Shown here in pieces: positions 22,658 to 34,911 of a DNA stretch of 64,000 nucleotides. Each line of letters opens with the position of its first letter. Positions within the stretch are counted from its first letter, which is position 1. Source of the stretch: Phlebopus portentosus (taxonomy: Eukaryota; Basidiomycota; Agaricomycetes; Boletales; Boletinellaceae); assembly GCA_037892935.1 (NCBI GenBank), contig JAYXKI010000010.1:1116001-1180000 (forward strand), given 5' to 3'. The position numbers were made by a program, and so were the translations under genes. Under the pieces are notes generated by a model. The model was not told where the DNA came from, searched no databases, and worked only from the letters and a program-made list of their open reading frames with translations.

Positions 22658-25600
22658 ATGTCTCAAGCTGGCTCGCCTCCTGCCGCAAATGACTCGGAAC
22701 AACGTGAATCGAGAGATGGGAGGAATAGTGAGAATGAAGGTGAAATTGATTCGTTGGATAACCCGGCGCTAGGTGCACAGAGCGGACGTGGAGGCATGTC
22801 CTCTCTGCTGTTCATGACTATCATGCTGTTTCTTCTCACAAACAATGGCGGCGTAAGCATTTTAAGTACCCAGCATCGAACTTCGACTAAATCACAGCAA
22901 TATAGGAAGACCTTCTTGTCCGAAGTCAATACCGAGAGAGCTTAAAGGGCCTGCGGATGCAACAATCTAACTTCAGCGCCTGGTTATGGTCGGGAGGCAA
23001 CGCTGCGGCGAACGCGTCAGGAATCAGCTTTACTCTCGTCAGTGAAGCATTTGACAAAATTGAGTTTTACAAGTTGTGCTGAACGACGAGTGATTTAGCC
23101 AGAAATCGACAACTCAAGTTTCCATCTTGCACATTCCGTAATGGGTTTCGGTGTACCGTTGCACCCCGCGACTTCATCATACTACACGAATATCACAGGA
23201 TTCGTTCACGGTCCTATTGTGATGCATAATCTGACCATCAACACGTCGGAATACCGTCAACCATCGGAGAGTGGGTCACCTTCAGGACCGGAAGTGACAC
23301 TTTCTCTATCCTCAGAGGATGATCCACCCTCATGGGCAGGACTCGCAGCCGAGTTTGTCAAAAACATAAACAAGACCGATGCGATCGAGCGTCTTGGTGC
23401 TTGGAACTGGAGCGCTCCGACAGAAATGGCATTCCGTGTCATAGAAAAGCAGCCAGATGTCCCGGATACGAACGAGGAGGGTAGAGAAGGCGAAGACCTG
23501 CGGCGAATGAACAAGACTGCATGGGCGGACATCAGTCTAATGCACGGTCGCATTGAGCTCACGGATCGTGATACCGGTGACGAACTAGGATTTGACATGG
23601 AGGCTGTTCACTTTATCGAGAATGGAACGATATACGGTTTTGCTGAGCCCTCAGGGTATTCTTTTGTTAGTTGACGCAGTTTACTCAGCTCATCCATATT
23701 CTTTCTTATAGTCGACATGTCGACGCACGCGAGATTCCTTCTCTGGTTCCGGCGGCATATGTGAACGCTACTGCTCAAGCGGTCAATGCTGAGCTGCTTG
23801 CGCGTATCCAGCGATTAGAAGATATGATCAATTCCGGAAATATTGAAATTGATGCGCAAACCTCCGGTAAGCCGTCCAGCAATCGTTTTAGCTGGTTGAT
23901 CACTTATACGAACTTCAGAGGGTGCTCCGATGACTACATGTCCTTTCATCCTTTACGCTCAGCTCGTTCCGACACCAGTACCAAAAGATAAAATGCTGGA
24001 GCTTGAAAATGAGATGGAAAGCCCCACCGGAATCACGACAGTTTCAAGGCCTGAGTTAAAGGTCAATGGACTCCTAATGAGCAAAGAATGCGGAGTAATG
24101 CTCGAAATGCGTTCCGCGGAGGGATTGAAATCCCAAAGATTCTGGAGAAAGGTCACGACATGTATGCCAGAACTATCTTATAAAGCAAAGGATTAAACTG
24201 ACTTCCGACACTTTGGTAGATTCCGGTTTGGCTGCCGCCGTTTATCTAGCCCTACTTCTATTGTGCATTAGGCAGACGGAAGTAAGCCAGACCCCATCAG
24301 GCGTATCCCGCGTTTCTCGATGGACATTCCTAACGCAGGCAGCCGCGGATTCAGTCTCGTTTGTTGGGGTAAGTGTGATGTCTTCATGAATGATGCTGTT
24401 CTTTGAATCTTTATTGATGCGCTTTTCTCAGCACATCACGTTTGGTATTCTGGCCGAGGGACGACCGTCTCTTTCCTTGATAGCTCCGGCATTCTTAGCA
24501 GGAGTATTATTGGCATATGAAGCTGTGTGTATAAACCTTTATGCATATCAGTCTCATCCTGACTCTGGCTTTCTAGCAATTCTCTGTTTTGATCCATCAG
24601 ATACAACAGCCCGAGGATAATGCCCCGCCCCCTCAGCCACGTCCTTCGACCCCTTCACCGACGGAACAAGCTACTCAAACCAACACTCAAACCCAGTCTT
24701 CATCTTCAGCCCCGTCTTCTGCAACAAATGCCATTGATGGATCTCAAGGTACACAGCAAGCATCAACCACTTCGCCCGTACCGTCATCTTCGTCCTCAGC
24801 GTTCCTTCCAACTATCTGGAGGAGACTAAGGGAAAGCCCCCAAGCACGATTAGGTCCGTAATGATCTCCTTTTCTCGCACTCAAACTTAATGCTTTATTG
24901 ATACTGGTAGGGCTATCAATCATTCTTGTGCTTGCCTTATTCGTGCGGGTACTCGTCTCGCCGTCACTCGCGTTATTGACTATCGCCGGTATCTACAGCA
25001 ACTTCTGGATACCTCAAATAGTACGCTCCGCTCGCCGAGGGACTACGTCCGGTCTGCGATTTGAATACCTTTTCGGTACAACGGCTTGCCGAGCATTCTT
25101 TGCACTTTGTAGGTGTTAATCCAAGATGTGAGTACGTTACTCACGGTGCACTATATAGACCTGTTTGCATGCCCAAAGAACGTTTTAGGAATCGAGCCAT
25201 CTCGTACGTCTTCCCCTTTCCTGTTTTTGGTGGTATTACTTGCTGACGACGCGTAGTATGGATATTCGCTCTTGTTGGCTTTATGTTCCTGCAAGTCGTG
25301 GTCGTGATGCTACAGGACTATTTTGGACCTGGATTCTTCCTCCCGCGGAATGTGAGTTTGCCTGATGTTTTATCCATTTAAGCCTGATCGTTCCCGTTCT
25401 TGTAGTACACCCCAACGATGCAATATGACTATCATCCATATATACCTCTCCCAGATGACGAAGCACCTGAACCGTCCCTCGGCGACTGCGCAATTTGCAT
25501 GGAAGCCATAGTCGTGCAGCCTAGTGCACCATCCCGCCGTCGTTCAACCGAGAAATCCATTGCTGGTCACAGGAGAAGCAGTAGTATCAAGGAAAGGGAG

Positions 25601-25998
25601 AAAGAAAAGGAACGGGAGAAGGGAGTACGAGGCATTCTTGAAAGGATCGAAGCTGCCGCAGGGCGAAGTACAGGTGTTAGTGTCGGACTTGCTGGGACGA
25701 GTGCGAGAAGAAGTTATGCGCTTGCACCTTGTCATCATCTATTCGTGAGTTCTTTACAGTTCCGCTTTTTGCTCCTTCGCCAGCTAATACTCCATGCTTA
25801 ACAGCATACTGCGTGCTTAGAAAGGGTATGTCCATTAGCCTTCGTTGTCTTCGGATTGATTTGCTGATATGGACCTTACTATGCTAGTGGCTGGCTATAA
25901 AAGTACGTGCGTTTATTACCATGATGAGTTTCTTGTCTTGCTCACGGAAACTTCAGAATATCTGCCCTCAATGTCGAAGGCCCCTTCCGCCACTGTAA
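22658..25998 (+). CDS. Tul1/Dsc1 RING E3 ligase, Golgi DSC complex
   Basis: Transmembrane ubiquitin ligase of the DSC complex, which removes misplaced membrane proteins and in other fungi activates SREBP. A membrane segment (MSSLLFMTIMLFLLTNN) leads to a lumenal domain with NxS/T sites (GVPLHPATSSYYTNITGFVH, GPIVMHNLTINTSEYRQP, MNKTAWADISLMHG). Several membrane helices follow (SGLAAAVYLALLLLCIRQ, HITFGILAEGRPSLSLIAP, LSIILVLALFVRVLVSPSLA). The C-terminal RING-H2 reads DCAICMEAIV, then a basic insert, CHHLFHTACLERWLAIKNIC and PQCRRPLPPL, all ligands present. About a dozen short introns. Start choice: 22658 (MSQAGSPPAANDSE) or an upstream ATG at 22556 in the same frame. Confidence 0.9.
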
Positions 25999-25999
25999 A

Positions 26000-26422
26000 A
26001 ATGAGCTTGAATTAATGCCTAAAGCACTCCCTAATTCACAGAGTATAGTATCTTCGCGCCAGGAGTATTCATTCTATTGCTATTCAATGCTTTCTTACTC
26101 AATCAGTGTTATTGTTATTCTCAGTCTGCTTCGTTGTACCATCGCTTAATTTATTGCAGCTACGATGTTGTAATACTTACTTTGTCGAGCATTCAAGGCG
26201 GATATACTACCCATATAATGCTCCGTGTGTTGCTGTGGAAATGGCCTGTAAATTCGAAAAGTTAAGAACGACGATCAGGTTACCGTGTATGGAGGTGCTT
26301 TCTCATCTTGGGAATGATGATCGACACAAATTGAGATCAATTTCAATTTCTGTTCCGCGAGCTTCTTCCTGACGTGACCTGACCGTCTGCCCGAACATTT
26401 TCAACGATAAAAGTCCGGAGAT
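26000..26422. other. Intergenic region
   Basis: About 0.4 kb, AT-rich, holding the TUL1 3' UTR and the BUD20 promoter. No gene seen. Confidence 0.45.
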
Positions 26423-27005
26423 ATGGGTCGATTGCGACGCTCACGAGCTCACCACGCTCGGCGAGACGTACACAGAGGTTCTCGGACAAGAGTGCGTTGC
26501 CGACAGAACTTGCGAGACCGACAAGTTCGCCGAACAAAATTTACATATTCTTTCTACGCAGGCGAGAACGAAGGACCTGGATCAAATCCAACTTATAGAC
26601 TTAGACTTGAAGGTCCATCTTTCTGTCACTATATCGACATGATGAAGCTAGTACTTATTGTGACCCTTGTCCAGCATCGAGCGACGCTCGAAAGCCAGCC
26701 ACTTGACTTCGAGAAGCCCGGCCTAGCTCAGCATTACTGTGTAGAGTGTGCAAAGTGCGTTTGCGTTTCATTTACCTGATTCCGTATTAGACTAATGTTC
26801 GGTACTCTTGTGCCCACCTTGCAACATTTACTATAGATATTTTGAAACGGACGTTGCGCTCAAATCTCACTGGCGAGGGAAAGTACACAAGCGACGATGT
26901 AAAGAGCTGAAAGAGCCGGCCTATACGATAGAGGAGTCGGAGAGGGCTGCTGGACTTGGGCGGGAAGGGAAGAGGCCTGAAAGTTCGGCGATGAAGATAG
27001 AGTAG
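26423..27005 (+). CDS. BUD20: Bud20-like C2H2 zinc finger, 60S export factor
   Basis: Shuttling factor that helps pre-60S ribosomal particles leave the nucleus. Four exons (26423-26467, 26562-26612, 26675-26754, 26837-27005) give MGRLRRSRAHHARRD, then ARTKDLDQIQLIDLD, SQPLDFEKPGLAQHYCVECA, KYFETDVALKSHWRGKVHKR and CKELKEPAYTIEESERAAGL. The C2H2 ligands are YCVEC and the two His of KSHWRGKVH. The basic start and the QPLD..KPGL.QHYC block are the family signature. Length of about 120 residues is usual. Found in the same window as BFR2, RSA4 and RPL33, but not co-transcribed with them. Confidence 0.92.
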
Positions 27006-27360
27006 AAGGAGAGGAGATTACTGTACTTTTAACTTATTTCTGGTTCCGTAAGTATGATCGGAATCGTTTAAGAAGAGGACTGCAATGATACTTACTCCTC
27101 ATACAAGGATCTGACTCCGTATGCATTTATAGAACCCTCGTTCAGAAAATCATCGCGCCTAGCATTAATGGCAAATTATCCTCAACAAAATGTGATCCAC
27201 GATCGATATAACAGATTTGATTATTGCGATTTGTTCGACAGCCAAAATGAAAGTGTACATGGGTGCGATTCATCTGAAGATTGACAAGAAATGAAGGCCA
27301 TGAGCAAATGTGTCTGGATGAAGCGCGATCTGAGTCGTCTACATGTCCGGTCGTTGTGGG
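27006..27360. other. Convergent 3' region
   Basis: BUD20 and MMS2 end tail to tail across about 0.35 kb. Only 3' flanks seen. Confidence 0.5.
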
Positions 27361-27948
27361 TTAAGCGCCGAAGAAAGAGCCCTCCGGAGGCTGAGGAAGC
27401 TTCCTGTTGTTGTAACTTGCCATCTCTCTGTTAAGTACCGATCAGCAGGATGACTTTGAGAGCACAACGTAGTACATACTTCCGAATCTCCACAAGTACC
27501 GTCTCGATACTCTTGTTTCTATTCCACTCTCGCAGAACGGCCAGATCGTTCGGGTTTACGGATCCATTCATTTGATTGACAAAGGGCAGATTGACTCGAG
27601 AAAGAAAACGGACAGTGGGTGGTTTGTCTGGATATTCTTCGCCACAAGTGATCTTGAGACTGTAGATACGATTCTCGTGGACGGTCTGTGAGATGAATCA
27701 TTTAAGAGATCGTCTTGATATTCTGAGAAGGAAGATACGCACATGTCCAGGACCGATGATTGTACCAGTCCAGTTGCTCATGAGAATATCGTCACCATCC
27801 TCGAGGCCATACGAGCACGAGCCATCACCGATACCCTTCTCGCCCTTCTCCAGCTCTTCGAGGAGACGGAAGTTCCTGGGAACTGAGTTCGATTGTTCAA
27901 CTAGATGCTCACGAATGCTCAGAAAAGATTAGGCCTACCCTTCGCCAT
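27361..27948 (-). CDS. MMS2: Ubiquitin-conjugating enzyme variant Mms2
   Basis: Partner of Ubc13; together they build Lys63-linked chains on PCNA in error-free DNA damage tolerance. The spliced product begins MAK, then [100 protein letters not shown] and ends [16 protein letters not shown]. The UBC fold is there but the catalytic Cys position carries no Cys (NPNDLAVL), as expected of a variant. About 140 residues with four short introns. It is divergent from HSE1 across about 230 bases. Confidence 0.93.
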
Positions 27949-28180
27949 TTGGGTCAGTATAGAAAGATGTGTAGGGAATGAAGAGATGAGCGAATGTATC
28001 ATTCGCTGCCTGTAGAGGTATCTTCGGCTAGTTCCGCACAGGCTTGATCCTGATGATCTGTCCACGGTCATCACTAGCATTGCATTGCCATCGTCCTTCT
28101 TCGTCTCTTACCACTTTCTCGTCAACACGCTCTCGTCGTCGACGGTTGTTACTCAAAATCAAAATTAAAGGAGAGACACG

Positions 28181-30714
28181 ATGTTCAAGGCCAGTCCGCC
28201 CAATCCATACGAAGAGCTCGTCGGTACGTAAAGACTTGCTTGATCGTATGTTTTCCGATGCTTACGCAGATTCCGGGACATTCAGCAAAGACCACGGATG
28301 AGAACTTGACCAGCGAAAATTGGGAACTGATTCTTAATATATGCGACAAAGTACAAGAAGAAGGTGAAGCAGGGTACGTGTACATTGTTCGTCATATCGG
28401 TATCATTGGGGAGAATAACTAATGCCGGGAATAACAATGCGCAGCGCGCGTAATGTCATTGCCGCAGTCCTCAAGCGACTAACACACCGCAATCCTAATG
28501 TTCAACTGTACGCGCTCGCTCTGACGGAGGCACTGTCGAAGAACTGCGGGCAGCAAGTCAACCGCGAAGTAGCGTCGCGTTCGTTCACACAAGGTCTTGA
28601 GCGCATCGTCACCGACAGGGTAGGCGGCGTTAGAAGTTCTGATGTCATTTAGCTTCTAACTATTTTTTTTTTTGTAGACAACCCATGACAAAGTCAAGCG
28701 AAAAGCTTTATCTCTCGTCTACATGTGGACAGGCGAATTTGAGAGTGATCCTTCACTTGGGATTATGGAAGAATGCTATGAAAATCTGAGAAGCAAGGGC
28801 ATGTTGCTGCACATTTGTTCAGCTGTTCTGATACTTACAATCATGACGTGAAAATAGGTTATAAATTCGAAGAACCAAATGAGTCTCCGCCGCCACAAGT
28901 GGACGACGAGATTCGTCGCAGAGAAGAGGAAGAACTTCAGCGTGCCTTGGAAATGTCTGTTCATGATAAAGGCGGTCGCAGCGCATGGCAGGATGCCTAT
29001 GGTGCTGCTTCATCTAGCAGCGCAGGTCCTTCTACCTCGGCTTATAACACTGCATCGAATCGACCCATCGATGCGCCACCAACCGGAGCTTCGTTGCGGC
29101 ATAGTGTTAATGACTATGGCTATGCAAAGACCACGACGGGATACGTCCCTGCACGAACACCTTCACCTAAGGCACAATCGCCTGTGCTTCCTAGTCCCGC
29201 GACTGCCCTGCCAAGCTACGCAGCCGCATCAGCTGGATCGACATTGGTCAAATCGTCTTCGCAAAACTCTTTGCCGCTCACGTCTGTTTCGCGTGTCCGG
29301 GCGCTTCATAACTTCGAGGGAACCGAACAGGGCGAGCTGACTTTCGACAAAGGCGACATCATCAAGGTCGTTGATCGTAACTACAAAGATTGGTGGAGAG
29401 GTCAACTAAAGGGTCGAACAGGCATCTTTCCCGTTAACTATGTGGTAAGCAGCATTCTGATCTCGATGGTTAATACAATCCCAGAGATTGATGTGGTGTC
29501 TTTGAAGGAACTTCTTCCGGATCCTACACCAGAGGAAATCTCAAGGGAAGCTGAACAAGAGGCAGCCATCTTTGCCCAAGCAGCTAACATTGACAAACTG
29601 CTGAGTATGCTACGAGGCTTAGACCCAGCGAAAGACAGTTTGGCGGACAATGAGGAAATACAGGTGAGAATTTTGTCTTGTTTTAGACTAGACTTCTGAT
29701 TGATTGATTGATCTGTATCTTAGGAATTGTATCGTCAGAGTATGAGCTTGCGTCCCAAAATAGTCAAGTTGATTGACAAGTACAGTCAAAAGCGAGGTTT
29801 GTGATTTTCAATGTGCGGTGCCTTGATATAGTCAACTAATGATATCGATTCAGCTGAACTTGTATCGATGAATGAGACGTTTGTGAAGGCGCGGACTATG
29901 TTCGACCGGATGATGGAAGAAAGTTTGGCCCGTCATAGCGGACGTGAGTAACGTCCTTTTTGCTCCTTGTTAATGTTGAATATGTGTTGATGTTTTGTTA
30001 GTTTACGATGGACAAGCAGCATTCCAGACAGCCACACCTCGCCCGTATGTTGGCTCCTATGAACAAGGATTCACCCGTTTCCCGCAACCAGCTCCTGGTT
30101 ATCCTCCGGCAACTCCTACAGCAGCCTCCCAACCATATGGAGCTCCCGGATACCCCACTCAGCAGCCTCCGTACGGTCCTTATCCAGCACAACAGGTGGC
30201 CAGTCCGTACGGCGCCCAGCATCCCCAGATTCCGCCTGACGGTGCCTCACCTTATAGTCCGTACCAGCAGCCTACCGGCCAACCCCAACCAGGCGCTCAA
30301 CAGCACGTCGCAGGAACCCCTCAAGTCTATACTCAACCTCAGCAGGCCCAACAAGCCCAAACTCAGCCTATGTCTCCTCAATCACAGCAGCACCAGCAAA
30401 TACCCGATCCTGGTCCAGCTGTCGGGCAAACGCAAGCGCAGCCGAATGGTTACCAGGATGCTAGCGCAATTCCTCAGGTTCAGAATCAGAATCAGACGCA
30501 ACCTCAAGCTCAGGGTCAGACGCCCAACGTTATTACACAAGGGCCGCCATACGTCTTTGATCCGAATGCGACTTATCCTGACCCTAATGCACAAGCATGG
30601 GCACAGTATTACGCAGCGGGTGGAGATGACCCTACTGGCGTGGTGTACTTCATTTCTGTCCCCGGCGTTACGGATCGCCAACCACAGCAGTCTGCTCCCA
30701 GTCAGCCTCAGCAA

Positions 30715-30745
<31 letters not shown>

Positions 30746-31407
30746 CTCAGCCAGAGCGACGCGTCTCGGGAGGTGGACCTGCAGACATTCAGCAGGCCCG
30801 ACCTCAGGGTTCGCCGACGGCAGACAGGGCGTCGTTCTATCAGGCATACCCGAGTCAGCAGACAACCTCCGCTTATCCGGCGGCGCAGCAGCACGGTGTC
30901 CCAAATTTAATGAACGGAAGCGCTGCGTCGCTAGATTCGGCGCATACGCAAGGAACGGTACAAGCGCAACTACAGCGTCAGACGTCCTTCGGCGCACCGC
31001 AGCCATACCAGAGTCAGAGTCAACCTCAGCCTGCAGGCGGATCTCCCACGGCCTCGAGTGCGTCCCACGGTGGGGGGTCCTTCTATGGTGCCGTTGCACA
31101 GCAGCAGCAGCAGCAGCCCTTACCATCCCAGCCTCAGCCCAATTCTCCTGGTGCGAGTGGGATCGCACAGCCATCACATCAAGCGTACCCTCCGAATCCC
31201 TATCCGGATGCCGCCGCCGCCGCTGCTGCTGCTCCTTCTCAGCCCACCGGTCCCACATCCAGTCCTCATATACCCACACAGTCGGGATACGATATAAACG
31301 CGCAATACGCGCAGATGCACGGCCAGTTCGGTGCGATGGGTATGCATGGCGAGCCTCGTTCGCCGGGCACATCTGCTGTGACGCCTGCCGCTATGCAGAC
31401 TGCATAG
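28181..31407 (+). CDS. HSE1: Hse1, ESCRT-0 subunit (STAM homologue)
   Basis: Binds ubiquitinated cargo at endosomes with Vps27. The VHS domain comes first: MFKASPPNPYEELV, then TDENLTSENWELILNICDKV, RNVIAAVLKRLTHRNPNVQL, ALTEALSKNCGQQVNREV, LSLVYMWTGEFESDPSLG. A UIM follows (EEELQRALEMSV), a Ser/Pro linker, and one SH3 domain (VRALHNFEGTEQGELTFDKG, DYKDWWRGQL-like KDWWRGQLKGRTGIFPVNYV). The GAT-like helices hold IDKLLSMLRGLDPAKDSLA and SMSLRPKIVKLIDKYSQKRA. The last exon of about 470 residues is very rich in Gln and Pro, including a long Gln run near 30710-30745. About nine introns. An antisense and a second-frame open run in the Gln-rich exon are shadows. Confidence 0.93.
30709..30747 (+). 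repeat. CAA/CAG run coding poly-Gln
   Basis: A near-perfect trinucleotide run inside the HSE1 tail codes about a dozen consecutive Gln residues. A shorter CAG run lies near 31097-31116. Such runs vary in length between strains. Confidence 0.8.
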
Positions 31408-32136
31408 GCCATGGCTAGATTGGTGATTCAGGCGATGAAGCAGGTCCTCCGTATAATTGATCTATGCGCATCGTCTGTGGGATTGGAGAAGATGGACGGG
31501 ATTCCTTTCCATGCGTCTACTACTTTGTTTTGGTTGCTTGTGTATACCTCTCTCTTCTCCCTTTGTTCGTACACGATTCGACATATTCAGGCCACCATGT
31601 TTAGTCTTCTCAGCCCGAGTTCGTTGTTGGTTTCTGTTGTATATACATGTACGTTTACAACTTATTTTTTTCGTTAAATGGAGTGAAAATGAGAAAACAT
31701 ATGTAAGGAGATGATGGTCTTATGCATTCGATGAAATTGGCTCTTCTCGTTATGGTTATGAACATCGACTTGTGACCGTAAGTTTGAAACTCTGTACGCT
31801 CTCTCTTATGAACAAGACAAACAGATGTAAGATGTACTTATATATTCCACTTTTTATGAAACTATGATCTCGACCGAGTTCAGAACGTATCTGTAATAAA
31901 GAAAATCCACGAGATTGATGGTATTGAGAAGATGTGAGAGAATAGTTGAGTACTACCTATGCACAGAACGAAGGGATGGAACTACCACAGCGAATTATAT
32001 ATTAGCTTTAAGAATTAGTTTGTTAGGAACGTAGCACTCTTCAGATGCACAGCGATCGGAAGAGGATCAGTATAGGAAGCTTGACGGCAGACACGAGGGG
32101 TAGTGAAGAGACCCAGGCAGGAAGTCCTGAACCCCT
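31408..32136. other. Convergent 3' region
   Basis: About 0.7 kb between the ends of HSE1 and the Lys/Ala-rich gene. T-rich after HSE1. No gene seen. Confidence 0.45.
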
Positions 32137-33303
32137 CTAATAATCCCAAACGAGTTTCCCGTCTTCAACACTGGCCTTCATACCTCCACTGACGTTCTTT
32201 TTGCTACTCCCCGAGCCGGCATTCTTGAACTGCTCAGCGATCCTCGCGCGCTCCTGCTCGCGTTTGTGCTTCGCGAGCCGTTCGAGTCGATCGCGCTCGG
32301 CGGCTTCTTTCTCGAGGCGCGCGGCTTCGTTTCGTTTCGCGTTCTGGCGCTGTTTCTTTGTGGGTGCTCGAGCGGATGAGGTTGGGGAGTGTGCGGCGGG
32401 TGCGGAGGAGTAGGAGAGCGAGCCGACGGAGGACGTCAATGCTGAGGCTGAGCGATCTATTTATGTGTAAACATTAGCCTTCATTAAAAGTTCCCTCAGG
32501 AGAGGAAGGACACCGACTGGTTCTCTTCTTGCTCTTCACTTCTTCCCAAGCATCATCTGCATCACCGTCCGCGCTCGTTCCGTCGTCTGCATTCGCATAT
32601 TCCTCATAATCACCCCAGGTGAACCCTTTAGCTGGTTTCTCGACCGGAGTAGGTTTGATTCGCATAACGCGTGATAGAGTCGGTTGGAGAGGCTCGTCCT
32701 CCAGACTAGATAATTAAAATTGCTTTATTAGCAACTTGAATAAGCCAGGACGCAATGAACAAGAGACACGTACTCTTCGACACCAGTCTTCCTTGGACGT
32801 GGTAGCATGCGCTCCGCGAACGTCCTCCGGTTCTCCGGCTCGCGGACACTTCCCTCGTCTTCATCCTCCTCGTCCTCTTCTGTGTGGTTCCCCGGATCGG
32901 TAACTCCACTCGTAGTGACATTCGTATCGCTCGTCAGCAGTTCCGCATCCGTCTGCCCAGCAACTCCCGGTAAAGATGCGGCCTGCTGCTTCCCGCCTTG
33001 TTGCTGTGAAGATGACGGCGGTGCCTTCTTGCGCGTAGAAACGCGTGTCCACGACGCGTCTTCCGGCGCGTCGCTCAGTGTAAGACTCACGGCCAGGGCT
33101 TGGGAGGAACGCGACGACGAAGACGCGTTGGATGGATCGCTTGTGCCGGTCTTCGCCACGCTCGAGCTGGTCTCCGGCGGTACTGCACTGGATTCGGTGG
33201 TCTTCGACGCGCCCTTACGTTTCTTCGATTTCTTCGATGCGCCGCTCCCTCCTGTTGGTTCAGCTGGCGTCTCAGCCGGTTTCGTAGACGTCGAACCCGA
33301 CAC

Positions 33304-33350
<47 letters not shown>

Positions 33351-33911
33351 CTTCCTTCTTATCACTTCCTCCCCACCAGCAGCAGTTTTCTTACCCTTCT
33401 TCTTCTTCTTCCTCTCCCTCGCACCGCCCTTCCCCTCCACCTCACTCGACAACGCCGCATTACTCGCCGCATCCAAATCGTGCGCATGCTCTCTATCAAA
33501 CGCACCAGGGATCAACCCCTTCGACGCACTAATCCTCCGCGCCTCCGCCCGTGCGCGCTCCACATCCGCTTCCGCCTTGGCGCGTCGCAGGAGCTCGTCC
33601 AGCTCCGCGTCTGCATCCGACTTCTCTCCTCCACCACCACCACCAGCAGGGGCGGAAGCATTCCCCGCACCGGCAGCTTTCTTCCTCTTCCCCTTGCTCT
33701 TCTTATTCCCGCTCCCGGCAGTTGTCGATTCCGCAGTGGGTTTATCAGCAGTAGTAGCTGCTGCTCTTGTTGTTGTTGTTGTTGTTGTCGTTTCCACGCC
33801 CGGCACGACGCGCTTGTACACGGCGTACGCGGTAGCCGTGCCCGCGACCAGCGCGCCCACAGCAGCAGCACCCGTCGCCTCGGTCCCAATAGCACTCTGC
33901 ACGGCGCCCAT
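32137..33911 (-). CDS. Membrane-anchored Lys/Ala/Ser-rich protein of unknown function
   Basis: Not recognised. It begins MGAVQSAIGTEATGAAAVGA, a small-residue hydrophobic segment that may be a signal anchor, then Thr, Lys and Gly runs and a charged helix with AELDELLRRAKAEADVERAR. An Ala-Pro repeat (about 33303-33350) comes next. Later blocks are DASWTRVSTRKK, an acidic NHTEEDEEDEDEGSVREPEN, RRTFAERMLPRPRKTG, KPAKGFTWGDYEEYANADDG, DDAWEEVKSKK and a highly charged coiled coil (KNEAARLEKEAAERDRLERL-like), ending DGKLVWDY. The paired WTRV/WEEV motifs recall cytosolic tails of ER anchors but I cannot assign a family. The frame breaks near 33370; one extra G in the GGGG run (minus strand) joins both halves smoothly. 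Confidence 0.6.
33303..33350 (+). repeat. Hexamer tandem repeat GGAGCA
   Basis: About eight copies of GGAGCA in a row on the + strand, coding an Ala-Pro repeat on the minus strand within the gene above. Confidence 0.85.
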
Positions 33912-34911
33912 ACTTGAGAAGAGAGTATTAGCGTTGAAGGCGGGTAGATAAATAGTTGTGGGGATGGAAAAATGACACGTAGATATACGTGTGTAAGTAC
34001 TAGTACTGTATGGATCGCGTGAGAGACCTGGTTCCCGAGTCCTTACAGTTACTGCGCAATACAAAATTATCTAATTACAATTCTCAAAAGATAAGATTTC
34101 TCTGTTGGCTCTAATGGTCTACAATAGTACTATAAGCCTAGTGGTAGCATGAAAATATCGAAAAGAAAATTAAAGAAAAATCAAGACAGAGGACGCGACA
34201 GAAACGATCTTTTACCAGTAACTCAAAACCAAATTAATATATTGGGGGGTATACATTGACAACGCATGGTGGTGGTAGAGAACATTTTAACTTAACGAAT
34301 GACTTTTGGTGGTTCTTTCGAAATGGAAATGGAAATAGAGATGGAGATGGAGGTGTTAGATGGAAATAGGGGGGGACACAAAACAAAATCGATAATGAGC
34401 GTTGTTGCGTTTTGCGTTTTGCGTTTTGCGTTTTGCGTTTTGCGTTGGGGATGGTTGTAACAAAAAAAAAAAAAATTTAGAGATTTAGGGAGAGATCCGA
34501 TGCACATTAAGTAGGTCCAGATGAAATGAAATAGAACGAAAGATGAATATGGATATGAATACTGAAAAAAAGAGGATAGAGATATGGAACAAACAAACAA
34601 AAACAAGAAACGTGGATGAGATCGAGTTGATGCACAGCAAAAGAGAGAGAGAAAAGAGAGATGATTGAAACAGAACAGAAAAGAACAGACGAAAGATGAT
34701 GCAAAAGGTGATAAACAACAAGAGCACAGAGATAAAAGAGAGAAGAGAAAAGAAAGAAGATATAAAAAAAAATAATGCAGCTCCTCCCGTCCAGACAGTG
34801 GTGCTTGCTGATCCGTATGTACATGATACACAGCACCGCATTCAGGCTTCCAGTAGACTCCTCATCCTACATCCGCATCACCCACACGACCAACAACGAC
34901 CACGGCACTTT
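33912..34911. other. Intergenic 1 kb with purine-rich tract and heptamer repeats
   Basis: Between two minus-strand genes: promoter of the Lys/Ala-rich gene at the left, 3' flank of the Ser-rich gene at the right. The + strand of about 34530-34790 is strongly A/G-rich, which creates long Phe/Ser/Leu antisense frames with no meaning. Confidence 0.5.
34404..34446 (+). repeat. Heptamer tandem repeat GTTTTGC
   Basis: Five to six consecutive copies of GTTTTGC between GTTGC and GTTGG in non-coding DNA. A minisatellite-like array; no known binding site recognised. Confidence 0.85.

Noticed and set aside
30008..30910. 300-residue forward frame
   Set aside because: Second frame of the Gln/Pro-rich HSE1 exon.
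32137..33911. Metadherin-like identity for the Lys-rich membrane protein
   Set aside because: Only composition and a membrane start agree; no shared motif.
33100..33951. 283-residue forward frame
   Set aside because: Antisense shadow of the Lys/Ala-rich gene; its Ser/Phe/Arg-rich text follows from the repeats on the other strand.
34292..34841. Three overlapping Phe/Leu/Ser-rich minus frames resembling a membrane protein
   Set aside because: They are the complement of an A/G-rich non-coding tract.
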